Position numbers and translations under genes: made by a program
Notes under the pieces: generated by a model
What the model saw: only the letters and a program-made list of their open reading frames with translations
Told to the model about the DNA's origin: nothing
The model's database searches: none
Shown: in pieces, positions 25,901 through 32,953 of the stretch
Layout of the letters: every line of letters begins with the position of its first letter
Position numbering within the stretch: the first letter of the stretch is position 1
DNA from: Bacteroides caecigallinarum
GTDB lineage: Bacteria > Bacteroidota > Bacteroidia > Bacteroidales > Bacteroidaceae
NCBI RefSeq assembly: GCF_016901995.1
Contig: NZ_JACJLE010000028.1
Coordinates: 1-49,807, forward strand
Direction: 5' to 3'
DNA length: 49,807 bases

Positions 25901-26042
25901 CCATAGCCTGTTTTGCTGAGACTGCCGGGTCTTCAAGTTTAGGCATCTGGACGAAAGAAAGTATTCCGGCAATTATTATAGCTGTTACGAACGACCAGAA
26001 TTGCATTGGCCGTTTCATAAAGTATTCTGTAATTCTTATCAT
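22902..26042 (-). CDS. RND-family efflux pump, inner membrane subunit
   Basis: A 1046-residue resistance-nodulation-division transporter (AcrB/MexB-like fold) with twelve expected membrane helices and two large periplasmic loops. Typical segments are the N-terminal MKRPMQFWSFVTAIIIAGI, GMLVDNAVVIMDG in TM4, and GMMGLIGMMVKNAIVLVDEI in TM10-11. In TM4 the AcrB Asp-Asp pair is Asp-Asn here, which also occurs in other RND subfamilies. The relayed proton chemistry would power export of small hydrophobic compounds. The start overlaps the adaptor gene stop by four bases (ATGA), a sign of translational coupling. Substrates cannot be inferred. Confidence 0.95.
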   Translation of the reverse strand: MIRITEYFMKRPMQFWSFVTAIIIAGILSFVQMPKLEDPAVSAKQAMVIVPYPGASAHETELKVALMMEEELRALPDVNKIKTECRNGMAMFTVEFQMTVLTKNLEQHFDLLRRKVNDASSRLPQGCYDPIVIDDMMDVYGIFYAFTADGYDYPEMYKYAQMIKRELSGVKGVKRINIVGNRDEVINITLSKEQISRNGVIPTQIMSTLQGAFKTVNAGKYQSGNELIPIYVDSESKDENDIKNLLIQTTDGKTLRLGDIAKIERTYSEPQRNGFFVNGKPALAICIAMESSAIVPDVGKAVDKRLNEVMKNIPAGMNTEKIFFQPDKVEDAISSFMWNLVESVAIVILVLIFTMGFRSGLIIGFGLILTVAVSFPILLVCGTTLQRISLGAFIVAMGMLVDNAVVIMDGILIDKKRGFAPKNYLYRIGQNTAMPLLGATIIAASTFLCVYLSPDSAGEYSGDLFLVLCVSLLASWILALVQVPVCAKTWLPAREHTAENGNKTVMNSPVHKFVRGTISRLIDYKKTAIGVAFAILILCFVGMSKVKNLFFPDFDYKQYVVECFFPSATSPNVVRNKLLEMSNLLSERKDIERIAVSQGSAPAHYCLVRPMTSGGDCYGELIIDCKDYNTVVKQIPDIRRELREKYPDAYIRCRKYNFSISTSHTVEVEFAGPDPAVLKELSCKAEDIMRKCEYVDPYSVQNNWKPYGKSYATKYLQQDALRSGVGRSDIANALMAATDGMPVGAINDKDKTIVVNMLVRNEDGSRIDDLNDIPVWSMMNFHMSNDELNSAIAGGKGMSELQDKIFRATPLSRVAEGITMEWDEDIVMRLNGQRVIEAECDPNSEIDEATPAKVVESIKEEIEGIDLPAGYSMRWVGEGEVQGEAINNLMKYVPITIFIILAILLLLFNSWKKVILILICFPFVFCGIVPSLLITNQPMTFMAIIGMMGLIGMMVKNAIVLVDEINRLQTEEKKIPYTAVIEATVSRVRPVLMASLTTIVGMIPLITDPMYSSMAITIMGGLAVGTLITLILLPIFYTVLFNIRKI

Positions 26043-27118
26043 ATCAGTCCTCCGACATTACTTTTTTCAGGTTGTTCTATGACTGTTACTTTCTCTCCTT
26101 CCTGTAGTGAGTTTACACCTGCACGTATTATCTTTTCCGTACCACTCAGTCCTTTTATTACTGTAATCTGCTCTCCTGAAAAGTTATTGTCAATGGTTAT
26201 CACTCTTTTTTCTATTGTAGAATCCTCTTTCAGTACCCATACACATGAGTTGTCACTGCTTTTGAATATTGAACAGGCAGGAATCTTAAATCCATCCTTA
26301 CTGTCATTACCTTCATTTATAGTCAGACGCACCTCAATGTTCATTCCGGGGGTAATCTGTTTTTTGGGCTTCTCTCTGAATTTCAGATTTAACTGATATA
26401 ACTGGTTTCCGTCGGCTTTCGGTGACAGACTTAAAAAATCCATAGGATATGTCTGTGATTCTTTTTCCGATGCAACCACACAGTCATAACTTGTCACATT
26501 ATTGATAACCTTATATATACTTGACGGCAAATCCGTTTTTACTTCCAAATGCGATACGTCGAGGAAAGTAAATATTGCTGTACCGGCATCGACCATTTCT
26601 GCCGGTGAGAAATTTACCGACTGTATATATCCGTTTTCCGGTGCATACAGTCTGGTATATTCCAGTTTGTTTTTGTTTACCTGCAATTGCACTCCAAGTT
26701 GTCTGAGTCCGGCAGATGCCTTTTCATAATCATTTGCAGAAACACTTTTCTGTTCAAACAGCTTTCTGGTTCTTGCTACTTCGTCTTTCAGCTGATCATA
26801 TTGTATCTGCAGTGCCTCTACCCCGAGTTTATAATCTTCGTCATCAAGTTCGGCTAGCAACTCTCCTTTTTTTACGTACTTACCTTCTTCTACGTGAATG
26901 CGTTTTATCTGTCCGGCTGTCTTAAATCCAAGGCTGATTTCGTGTGCTTCACGTACTATTCCTGAATAACTTTTTGTAATGGTTTTACATGATGGTGTAG
27001 GACTTGTCACCTCCACGCTATGAACAGGTAAAGATGTTTTTTTCTGTTCACCGCATGAACAAAGCAGACATAGCAGTAATGCCGGCAGACATAGTAATTT
27101 TTTCCTTTTCATTCTCAA
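26039..27118 (-). CDS. RND efflux periplasmic adaptor lipoprotein
   Basis: A 359-residue membrane fusion (HlyD/AcrA-type) protein linking the RND pump to the outer membrane channel. The lipobox LLCSC places the acylated cysteine at residue 22, followed by GEQKK. A lipoyl/barrel-sandwich region (GQIKRIHVEEGKYVKKGELL, later YAPENGYIQSVNFSPAEMVD) flanks a coiled-coil hairpin at about 100-150 (QYDQLKDEVARTRKLFEQKS). A beta-barrel and membrane-proximal domain complete it. It is the first gene of the adaptor-pump-channel operon and is divergent from an AraC-type gene that probably controls it. Confidence 0.94.
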   Translation of the reverse strand: MRMKRKKLLCLPALLLCLLCSCGEQKKTSLPVHSVEVTSPTPSCKTITKSYSGIVREAHEISLGFKTAGQIKRIHVEEGKYVKKGELLAELDDEDYKLGVEALQIQYDQLKDEVARTRKLFEQKSVSANDYEKASAGLRQLGVQLQVNKNKLEYTRLYAPENGYIQSVNFSPAEMVDAGTAIFTFLDVSHLEVKTDLPSSIYKVINNVTSYDCVVASEKESQTYPMDFLSLSPKADGNQLYQLNLKFREKPKKQITPGMNIEVRLTINEGNDSKDGFKIPACSIFKSSDNSCVWVLKEDSTIEKRVITIDNNFSGEQITVIKGLSGTEKIIRAGVNSLQEGEKVTVIEQPEKSNVGGLI

Positions 27119-27250
27119 TATGCTTTTTATGTTTATAATATGCTCTTTTATGATGCAAAATTGAGTATTTATTTATATTATTGTATTATCAAAAAGAATA
27201 GCAAATTGGTCTAAAGGATTGATATAATATGTATAACTGTTTATTTTATA

Positions 27251-27272
27251 TATATTTGTTCTTCCAAAGGTA
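27251..27272. promoter_or_regulatory. Facing -7 boxes in the efflux operon / AraC divergent region
   Basis: TATATTTG (27251-27258, plus) would serve the AraC gene at 27284. TACCTTTG (27272-27265, minus) would serve the efflux operon. Both fit TAnnTTTG, both lack a -33 TTTG, and they nearly overlap, which would suit control by the AraC-type protein. Confidence 0.4.
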
Positions 27273-27283
27273 TAATATGATTT

Positions 27284-28198
27284 ATGATGAAAGAAGAGAA
27301 CGTTATTTTGAACCTGAATTTGAGTGATCTGTCGAAACAGCCCGGAGCACAGCACATTGACAACAAACTGATACTGATAGATAACTTTGATTATTCGGAA
27401 AATGAGAAACACGTCAGAGGATTGTCTTTTGTAAACTACCCTATGAAATTATCTTTTACAATAGCTATTCTTATAGTGTCGGGAGGTATCAATGTCAAAA
27501 TCAATCTGGAGGATTTCGAAGCGCGTGAAGGTGATGCCATTACGGTCTTTAAAGGAAATATAGGCGAATTCTGTAGTATGCTACCGGATACACGCATGGC
27601 TGTAATAGCTTTTTCCGATGATTTTTTCAATGTGGTGAAAAATATTGACACGGCACTTTACATACAACAGCATATTTATACCAATCCGGTGTTGCATCTT
27701 GACAGAGGTTTCATTGATGAGGCTTTGGATATATACAAAAGGATGAAATCGAAACTGGCTGAGACCGATAATTTATTTCGCGAAGGTGCTTTGCACGGCT
27801 ACACCCAGGTATTGATGTATAACTCCTATAATTATTTCACCAAAATGAAAAATAACGTGGAAGATACTTCAGAGTACAATAGAAATCAGGAGATTTACAA
27901 ACGCTTTATGCAAGCTGTACAGAAGAATTATATGCAGGAGCGCAGTATAACATATTATGCCGATTTATTATGTATCTCTCCGAAGTACCTTTCACAGGTA
28001 ATAAAGAATGTTACCGGAAGGCTTGCCGGTGAGTGGATAAGAGACTATGTGATACTTGAGGCTAAAGCGTTGCTGAAAAGCAATAAATATACGGTACAGC
28101 AAGTATGTGATATGCTGAATTTTGCCAATCAGTCTTTCTTTGGAAAGTATTTTAAGAGGAAAACAGGTATGTCTCCAAAGGCTTATATGAAGAGTTAA
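27284..28198 (+). CDS. AraC-family transcriptional regulator
   Basis: A 304-residue regulator with an N-terminal cupin-like sensing region (about 20-180) and a C-terminal AraC DNA-binding domain (about 205-304). The two helix-turn-helix units are seen in YYADLLCISPKYLSQVIKNV and VCDMLNFANQSFFGKYFKRK, followed by TGMSPKAYMKS. This arrangement is common for regulators placed beside Bacteroidota efflux operons. It is transcribed divergently from the adaptor-pump-TolC operon with a 165-base gap, so it is the likely regulator of that operon. A terminator follows. The inducer is unknown. A role in the adjacent galactan locus is less likely, because that locus has its own sensor. Confidence 0.92.
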   Translation: MMKEENVILNLNLSDLSKQPGAQHIDNKLILIDNFDYSENEKHVRGLSFVNYPMKLSFTIAILIVSGGINVKINLEDFEAREGDAITVFKGNIGEFCSMLPDTRMAVIAFSDDFFNVVKNIDTALYIQQHIYTNPVLHLDRGFIDEALDIYKRMKSKLAETDNLFREGALHGYTQVLMYNSYNYFTKMKNNVEDTSEYNRNQEIYKRFMQAVQKNYMQERSITYYADLLCISPKYLSQVIKNVTGRLAGEWIRDYVILEAKALLKSNKYTVQQVCDMLNFANQSFFGKYFKRKTGMSPKAYMKS

Positions 28199-28202
28199 AA
28201 AT

Positions 28203-28240
28203 AACGGACAGAATTGTTTTTACGCAATCCTGTCCGTTTC
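28203..28240. terminator. Hairpin terminator between AraC gene and the galactan operon
   Basis: AACGGACAG (28203-28211) pairs with CTGTCCGTT (28230-28238), extended by ATTG/CAAT after one mismatch. It lies between two converging genes. On the minus strand it is followed by TTATTTTT, which suits termination of the galactan operon; the plus-strand T run is shorter. Confidence 0.75.
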
Positions 28241-28262
28241 ATTATTTTCTGTTCTATATATG

Positions 28263-31200
28263 TTATGGCATGAATGCATCCATTATTTCTGTTGGTCTGC
28301 CATCCTCTGTAAATGCGCCGAGACGGTATTTGTTAGGTTTGCATTCAGGTTCCCAATAGAATACACCTTTGCAAATGCCATCAGTGCTTTCAATACATTT
28401 TGTGATTAACTTTCTCAGCAGTTTGTAACCTTTATTCAGTGTTTCCTTGTTGGCTAAGTTGCCATTATCGTCCGCACATTCCATTCCGGTCTCTACTATC
28501 ATCACATCACAATTATATCTCTCGTTTACGAGTCTTATATTCTCAATACAATCGTTTATGGTCTTTTCCGGAGTATATTCCGGTTTTTCCATCATTGTCC
28601 AGTAAGGATAGATAGACATTCCTATCATGTCCCATTTGCCACCGTTTGCCTTCAGTTCATCGAAGAACCAGCGATACAGTTCTTTGTCATATCCATTGTC
28701 GAGATGCACAATAACTGTAGAACCCGGAAAAACTGATTTTACAGCGTCATATCCAGAGTTAATAAGCTCTGCCAGGTTTTTCCAGTTCATTCTGAATTTT
28801 ACAGCAGTTGATTTGCTTCCCGACTCTTTTACATCACATTCGCGGATATCATATGAAGCACCGCTTGTTTCCGGATTCTCATCCCAAAGCATACCCGGAC
28901 GTATTTCGTTGCCTACCTGTACCCATTTAGGAGTGATTCCTTCTGCTTTCAACGCTTCAAGAACATCTTTAGTATGGTCTGCCATTGCTGTCTTCAGCTT
29001 GTCAAAGCTGAGATTTTTCCATGCCGCAGGCTTATGCTGTTGTCCCGGGTCTGCCCACCAGTCACTGTAATGGAAATCTACCATCAGTTCCATTCCGTTT
29101 GCCTTGGCGCGGCGTGCCAGCTTAAGCATGTCTTCCTTGCTGCTCCAACCCTCTTTAGGATTAACCCATACACGAAGACGGATAGCATTAAGACCAAGTT
29201 CTTTCATCAGTGAGGTGCATTCCTTTTCTTCTCCTTTTTTATTATAGAACTTGTGTCCTTGCGATTCCATTTCTGTGACCCAGCTGATGTCTGCACCCTT
29301 ATAGAAAGGCTCATAATCTTCTTTTTCTGTCGAATATTCCGTTACAGGTATTTCAAACTCTCCGGTCTTCAATCCTTTGGCCGACGCGCGAAGACGAATC
29401 TTGCCGGGTTTCTCTCCAGCCTGTAGTATTACTGTCAGCATTCCGTTGAATGCATGCATCTCAGGTTTGTGGAACAAGTCAAGGCATGTTGGGTCACCAT
29501 TGGCTGAGGCTCTGTACTTTCCGGCACCATCAACACGTAAGTTAACCAGACGTCCGTCTGTAGGACAGAGATTACCGTCCTTGTCTTCAATACGAAGAGT
29601 TACATAAGCCAAATCTTTACTATCGGCTTTAAGACTTGTGTAGTCTGAAACAAGTTTTATACGGTAAGGTTTTCCTGCGGTATGTAAGGATTTTTCAGCG
29701 GCTTTACTACCGTCGCTGTTGTAAGCAATGACTTTTAATTCTCCCGGCTGATATTTCACATTATGCCACATCAGACGGTAGCGGTTTACTACTGTAGAGT
29801 CGTTCTTTGTTCTTATTCCCTGGCTTACTCCGTTTACGAACAGTTCAGCCGAAGGATAGTTTGTATATACGAATACAGGCACATCCTTTCCTTCATGTCC
29901 TTCCCAGTTCCAGTGTGGCAGTATATGCAGAGTTTCAGCATCCTTGTTCCATACACTTCTGTAGAGATAATATCTGTCTTTAGGAATAGATGCAAGGTCA
30001 ATTATACCGAACATAGAGCTATGGTTAGGCCATGCATCTGTGTCGTAAGGACTTGGTTCGCCAAGATAGTCGAATCCGGTCCATACGAACTGTCCTATAG
30101 TCCATTCATTGTCTTCTGCAAGTGCGAAATCTATATCAGGAATGTTTGACCATGAACAGTATTCAAGGTCGTATGAAGAAGACTGGTGGTCATCGTATTT
30201 GGCGTCTGCCTTACTTTCAGCCGGAAACTTATATACTCCTCTTGAACTTACAGTTGAAGATGTTTCAGAGCCTAAGACTATGTTTTGAGGCAGTCTTTCA
30301 TAAGCTTCTTCGTAACGGTGGGCACGATAGTTGAATCCCGGGATATCAAGCATAGCGGCAAATCCATTGTTCAGTACACAGCTCACCTGGTCCATACCGC
30401 ATGTAACAGGTCGTGTAGGGTCTTCCCTATGACAAATATCCTGCAGGAATTTTGCTACTTTATAACCCTCAGGACTACACTGTGTAGGCACTTCATTACC
30501 GATACTCCACATCACGACACATGCATTGTTACGATACTGTCTGAGCATGTTTACCATATCTTTTTCTGCCCATTCGTTGAAGAAGCGATGATAACCGTTG
30601 TCGCATTTTGCAATGTCCCATTCATCAAAAGGCTCAATCATCATCATAAAGCCCATTTCATCGCATAGCTTTACAAGTTCCGGAGCAGGCATATTGTGCG
30701 CGGTTCTGATAGCATCGCATCCCATTTCTTTCAGCAGTTTCAACTGATGACGCAGAGCAGATACATTTACAGCTGCTCCAAGCGGACCTAAGTCATGGTG
30801 ATTGCATACTCCCTGAAACTTACGGTGTTTTCCGTTAAGGAAGAAACCCTTGTCGGCAATATATTCTATTGTTCGTATTCCAAATGTTGTGGAATATCTG
30901 TCCTGTAGAGTCCCGTCTGCGTAAATCTCTGAAACAGCCTTATAGAGATTCGGCTCTTCAGGTGACCATAACAATGGATTGTTCACAACAAAATTCTGTG
31001 TGAACGGCTGTCCGTGATTTATAAATCCCTGGTTGTTCTTGACGGCAACAACCTTGCCTTCAGGGGAATATATTCTGGTGATTACTGTCAGTTTCTTTTT
31101 ATCAGCATTTTTAATCTCTGTGCGAAGATTTACGGAAGCGTAATCCTTTCCTACATGAGGTGTAGTAATCTGTGTACCCCATACCGGGACATGTATCTTT

Positions 31201-31781
31201 TCTGTAGTAATAACATGTACATTTCTGTAAAGTCCGGCACCAGGATACCATCTTGAAGACTGAGGCCTGTTTTCAAGGCGTACGGCAAGAGTGTTGTTTT
31301 TACCATCCTTGTTTATAAAGTTTGTAACGTCGCAGTGGAATGAGTTATATCCCAGAGGCCAGAAACATGCTTCCTGTCCGTTGACATATACACGAGCCTC
31401 ACTCATTGCTCCATCGAATACGAGTGTAGTCTGTTTGTCATTGTCAACATTGAATGTGGTCCTATACCATCCCACACCTACATATGGCAGTCCTCCTGTA
31501 CGTCCGGTTTTTACAGAAGCCTGTGTCTCAAAGTTCTGAGTGATAGCCACATTCTGCAAGTCATTGTTTCTGTCGAACGGACCGAATATAGCCCAGTCAT
31601 GAGGAACTGTTACATTTTCCCATTTGCTGTCATTATAGTCAGATTTCTCTGCACCGGATGCTTCGCCTTTAAAGAATCTCCACCCTTTTTCGATGGTTTC
31701 AATGTTTCTTTGTGCATAAGTATTTCCGGAGAATATTGATACGAGAAAAAGTAATGCAGTGATTAATCTTGTCAGTTTCAT
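28263..31781 (-). CDS. GH2 beta-galactosidase fused to GH53 endo-beta-1,4-galactanase
   Basis: A 1172-residue secreted enzyme with two catalytic modules. A signal peptide (1-24, ending TYAQ) has no lipobox, so it is probably periplasmic. Residues 25-200 are the GH2 jelly-roll, about 205-305 the Ig-like domain, and 310-610 the TIM barrel with acid/base Glu430 (SIGNEVP) and nucleophile Glu506 (LGSETSST). Ig-like C-terminal GH2 domains follow to about 812. A short linker leads to GH53 at about 826-1172, with acid/base Glu959 (QVGNEIRPG) and nucleophile Glu1097 (MIVETGM). Both active sites look complete. It would cut galacto-oligosaccharides internally and trim galactose from the non-reducing end. 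It is the last gene of the galactan operon, 79 bases after the lipoprotein GH53 gene, with a hairpin between. Confidence 0.93.
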   Translation of the reverse strand: MKLTRLITALLFLVSIFSGNTYAQRNIETIEKGWRFFKGEASGAEKSDYNDSKWENVTVPHDWAIFGPFDRNNDLQNVAITQNFETQASVKTGRTGGLPYVGVGWYRTTFNVDNDKQTTLVFDGAMSEARVYVNGQEACFWPLGYNSFHCDVTNFINKDGKNNTLAVRLENRPQSSRWYPGAGLYRNVHVITTEKIHVPVWGTQITTPHVGKDYASVNLRTEIKNADKKKLTVITRIYSPEGKVVAVKNNQGFINHGQPFTQNFVVNNPLLWSPEEPNLYKAVSEIYADGTLQDRYSTTFGIRTIEYIADKGFFLNGKHRKFQGVCNHHDLGPLGAAVNVSALRHQLKLLKEMGCDAIRTAHNMPAPELVKLCDEMGFMMMIEPFDEWDIAKCDNGYHRFFNEWAEKDMVNMLRQYRNNACVVMWSIGNEVPTQCSPEGYKVAKFLQDICHREDPTRPVTCGMDQVSCVLNNGFAAMLDIPGFNYRAHRYEEAYERLPQNIVLGSETSSTVSSRGVYKFPAESKADAKYDDHQSSSYDLEYCSWSNIPDIDFALAEDNEWTIGQFVWTGFDYLGEPSPYDTDAWPNHSSMFGIIDLASIPKDRYYLYRSVWNKDAETLHILPHWNWEGHEGKDVPVFVYTNYPSAELFVNGVSQGIRTKNDSTVVNRYRLMWHNVKYQPGELKVIAYNSDGSKAAEKSLHTAGKPYRIKLVSDYTSLKADSKDLAYVTLRIEDKDGNLCPTDGRLVNLRVDGAGKYRASANGDPTCLDLFHKPEMHAFNGMLTVILQAGEKPGKIRLRASAKGLKTGEFEIPVTEYSTEKEDYEPFYKGADISWVTEMESQGHKFYNKKGEEKECTSLMKELGLNAIRLRVWVNPKEGWSSKEDMLKLARRAKANGMELMVDFHYSDWWADPGQQHKPAAWKNLSFDKLKTAMADHTKDVLEALKAEGITPKWVQVGNEIRPGMLWDENPETSGASYDIRECDVKESGSKSTAVKFRMNWKNLAELINSGYDAVKSVFPGSTVIVHLDNGYDKELYRWFFDELKANGGKWDMIGMSIYPYWTMMEKPEYTPEKTINDCIENIRLVNERYNCDVMIVETGMECADDNGNLANKETLNKGYKLLRKLITKCIESTDGICKGVFYWEPECKPNKYRLGAFTEDGRPTEIMDAFMP

Positions 31782-31809
31782 TAAATAAAAGGTTTATTTG
31801 GTTATAAAA

Positions 31810-31842
31810 CAGGGTATATGTACGGTAATAACATATACCCTG
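31810..31842 (-). terminator. 12-bp perfect hairpin between the two GH53-containing genes
   Basis: CAGGGTATATGT (31810-31821) and ACATATACCCTG (31831-31842) are exact complements around a 9-base loop, between GH53 and the GH2-GH53 fusion. On the minus strand it is followed by only a short T-rich stretch (GTTTTATAACC). It may act as a partial terminator, or protect the 3' end of a processed upstream mRNA. Confidence 0.6.
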
Positions 31843-31860
31843 CAAAAATATTATATATGT

Positions 31861-32940
31861 TTATCTTTTAAAAGCATTCAATGAACTCATAGGGTAACCT
31901 TCATCATTGAACATGCCTTTCTGGTAACCTTCCCATCCGGCATAGCATTGTGGTTCCCATGCGAACACTCCCAGGCATCCTTCAATTGCTTTAGCTTTCG
32001 TGATAAAATCTGTATAGAATGCTTCTGCTTCTTCGTAGTTCCATGGAATACCTATTTCACACATCATTACTTTGGTGTTGTATTTTTCAACAAGCGCTCT
32101 CATATTGGCTATGCAGTCATCATTCATCTTTTTCCAATCTTTTTTAGCCTCATTATCTCCATCCGGTTCCGGATAAAGTGACATTCCAATAATATCCCAG
32201 TTAGCGCCATTTTCTTTTAATCCATCGAAAATCCAGTTATATCTGTTGGGATTATTACCTTCATCAATATGTATAATAACTTGTGCGTCTGGATATATTT
32301 CTTTTACAGCATTATATCCGCTTTTTACAAGTTCTGCAAAGTTTGCTGTATTTCCGTTTGATGCTTTTCCATCGTTCCAAAGCATACCAGTACGTGTTTC
32401 ATTTCCAACTTGTACCCATTCTACATCAATTCCTTTATCTTTAAGTGCAGATAATACGTCTTTTGTATGTTCTGATACCGCATTTTTAAGTTCGTCAAAA
32501 CTATAATTTTGCCATGCTGCCGGCTTTGTCTGATTTCCCGGATCAGCCCACGTATCACTATAGTGGAAGTCAATCATCAGTCTGTATCCTAGATTATGAG
32601 CTCTCCATGCTTTGATGATTACATCTTCTTTTGAGCACCATCCTTCTTCAGGGTCAACCCAGACACGCAGTCTTATGGCATTCATTCCGAGTTCACGAAG
32701 CAGTTCCATACATTCACGTTCTCTACCTTTTGAATCGTAGAATTTTCTGCCTGATGCTTCCATTTCTGTAAGCCAGCTTACGTCTGCTCCTCTTGCAAAT
32801 CCGGTCATGTCATAACCACCTGTAGGATCATCTGTTCCTTCTGTTTCAGGAAATGTAGGTTTTTCATCATTGTTACATGATGTTGTCATGGCTCCGCATA
32901 CTATTGCCAACGCCATGAATAAGTATTTAAGTTTTTTCAT
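31861..32940 (-). CDS. GH53 arabinogalactan endo-beta-1,4-galactanase, lipoprotein
   Basis: A 359-residue lipoprotein. The lipobox gives Cys22 followed by NNDEKP, an acidic start typical of surface-exposed Bacteroidota lipoproteins. The GH53 TIM barrel runs from about 46 to 359. The acid/base is Glu181 in QVGNETRTG and the nucleophile Glu295 in VMMCEIG. GH53 enzymes hydrolyse internal beta-1,4-galactosyl links in pectic galactan and type I arabinogalactan. A cell-surface endo-enzyme that makes fragments for SusCD fits the gene order. It closely resembles the GH53 module of the neighbouring fusion enzyme, suggesting a duplication in the locus. It follows the glycan-binding protein gene by 13 bases. 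Confidence 0.95.
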   Translation of the reverse strand: MKKLKYLFMALAIVCGAMTTSCNNDEKPTFPETEGTDDPTGGYDMTGFARGADVSWLTEMEASGRKFYDSKGRERECMELLRELGMNAIRLRVWVDPEEGWCSKEDVIIKAWRAHNLGYRLMIDFHYSDTWADPGNQTKPAAWQNYSFDELKNAVSEHTKDVLSALKDKGIDVEWVQVGNETRTGMLWNDGKASNGNTANFAELVKSGYNAVKEIYPDAQVIIHIDEGNNPNRYNWIFDGLKENGANWDIIGMSLYPEPDGDNEAKKDWKKMNDDCIANMRALVEKYNTKVMMCEIGIPWNYEEAEAFYTDFITKAKAIEGCLGVFAWEPQCYAGWEGYQKGMFNDEGYPMSSLNAFKR

Positions 32941-32953
32941 GATTTTATTCAGT

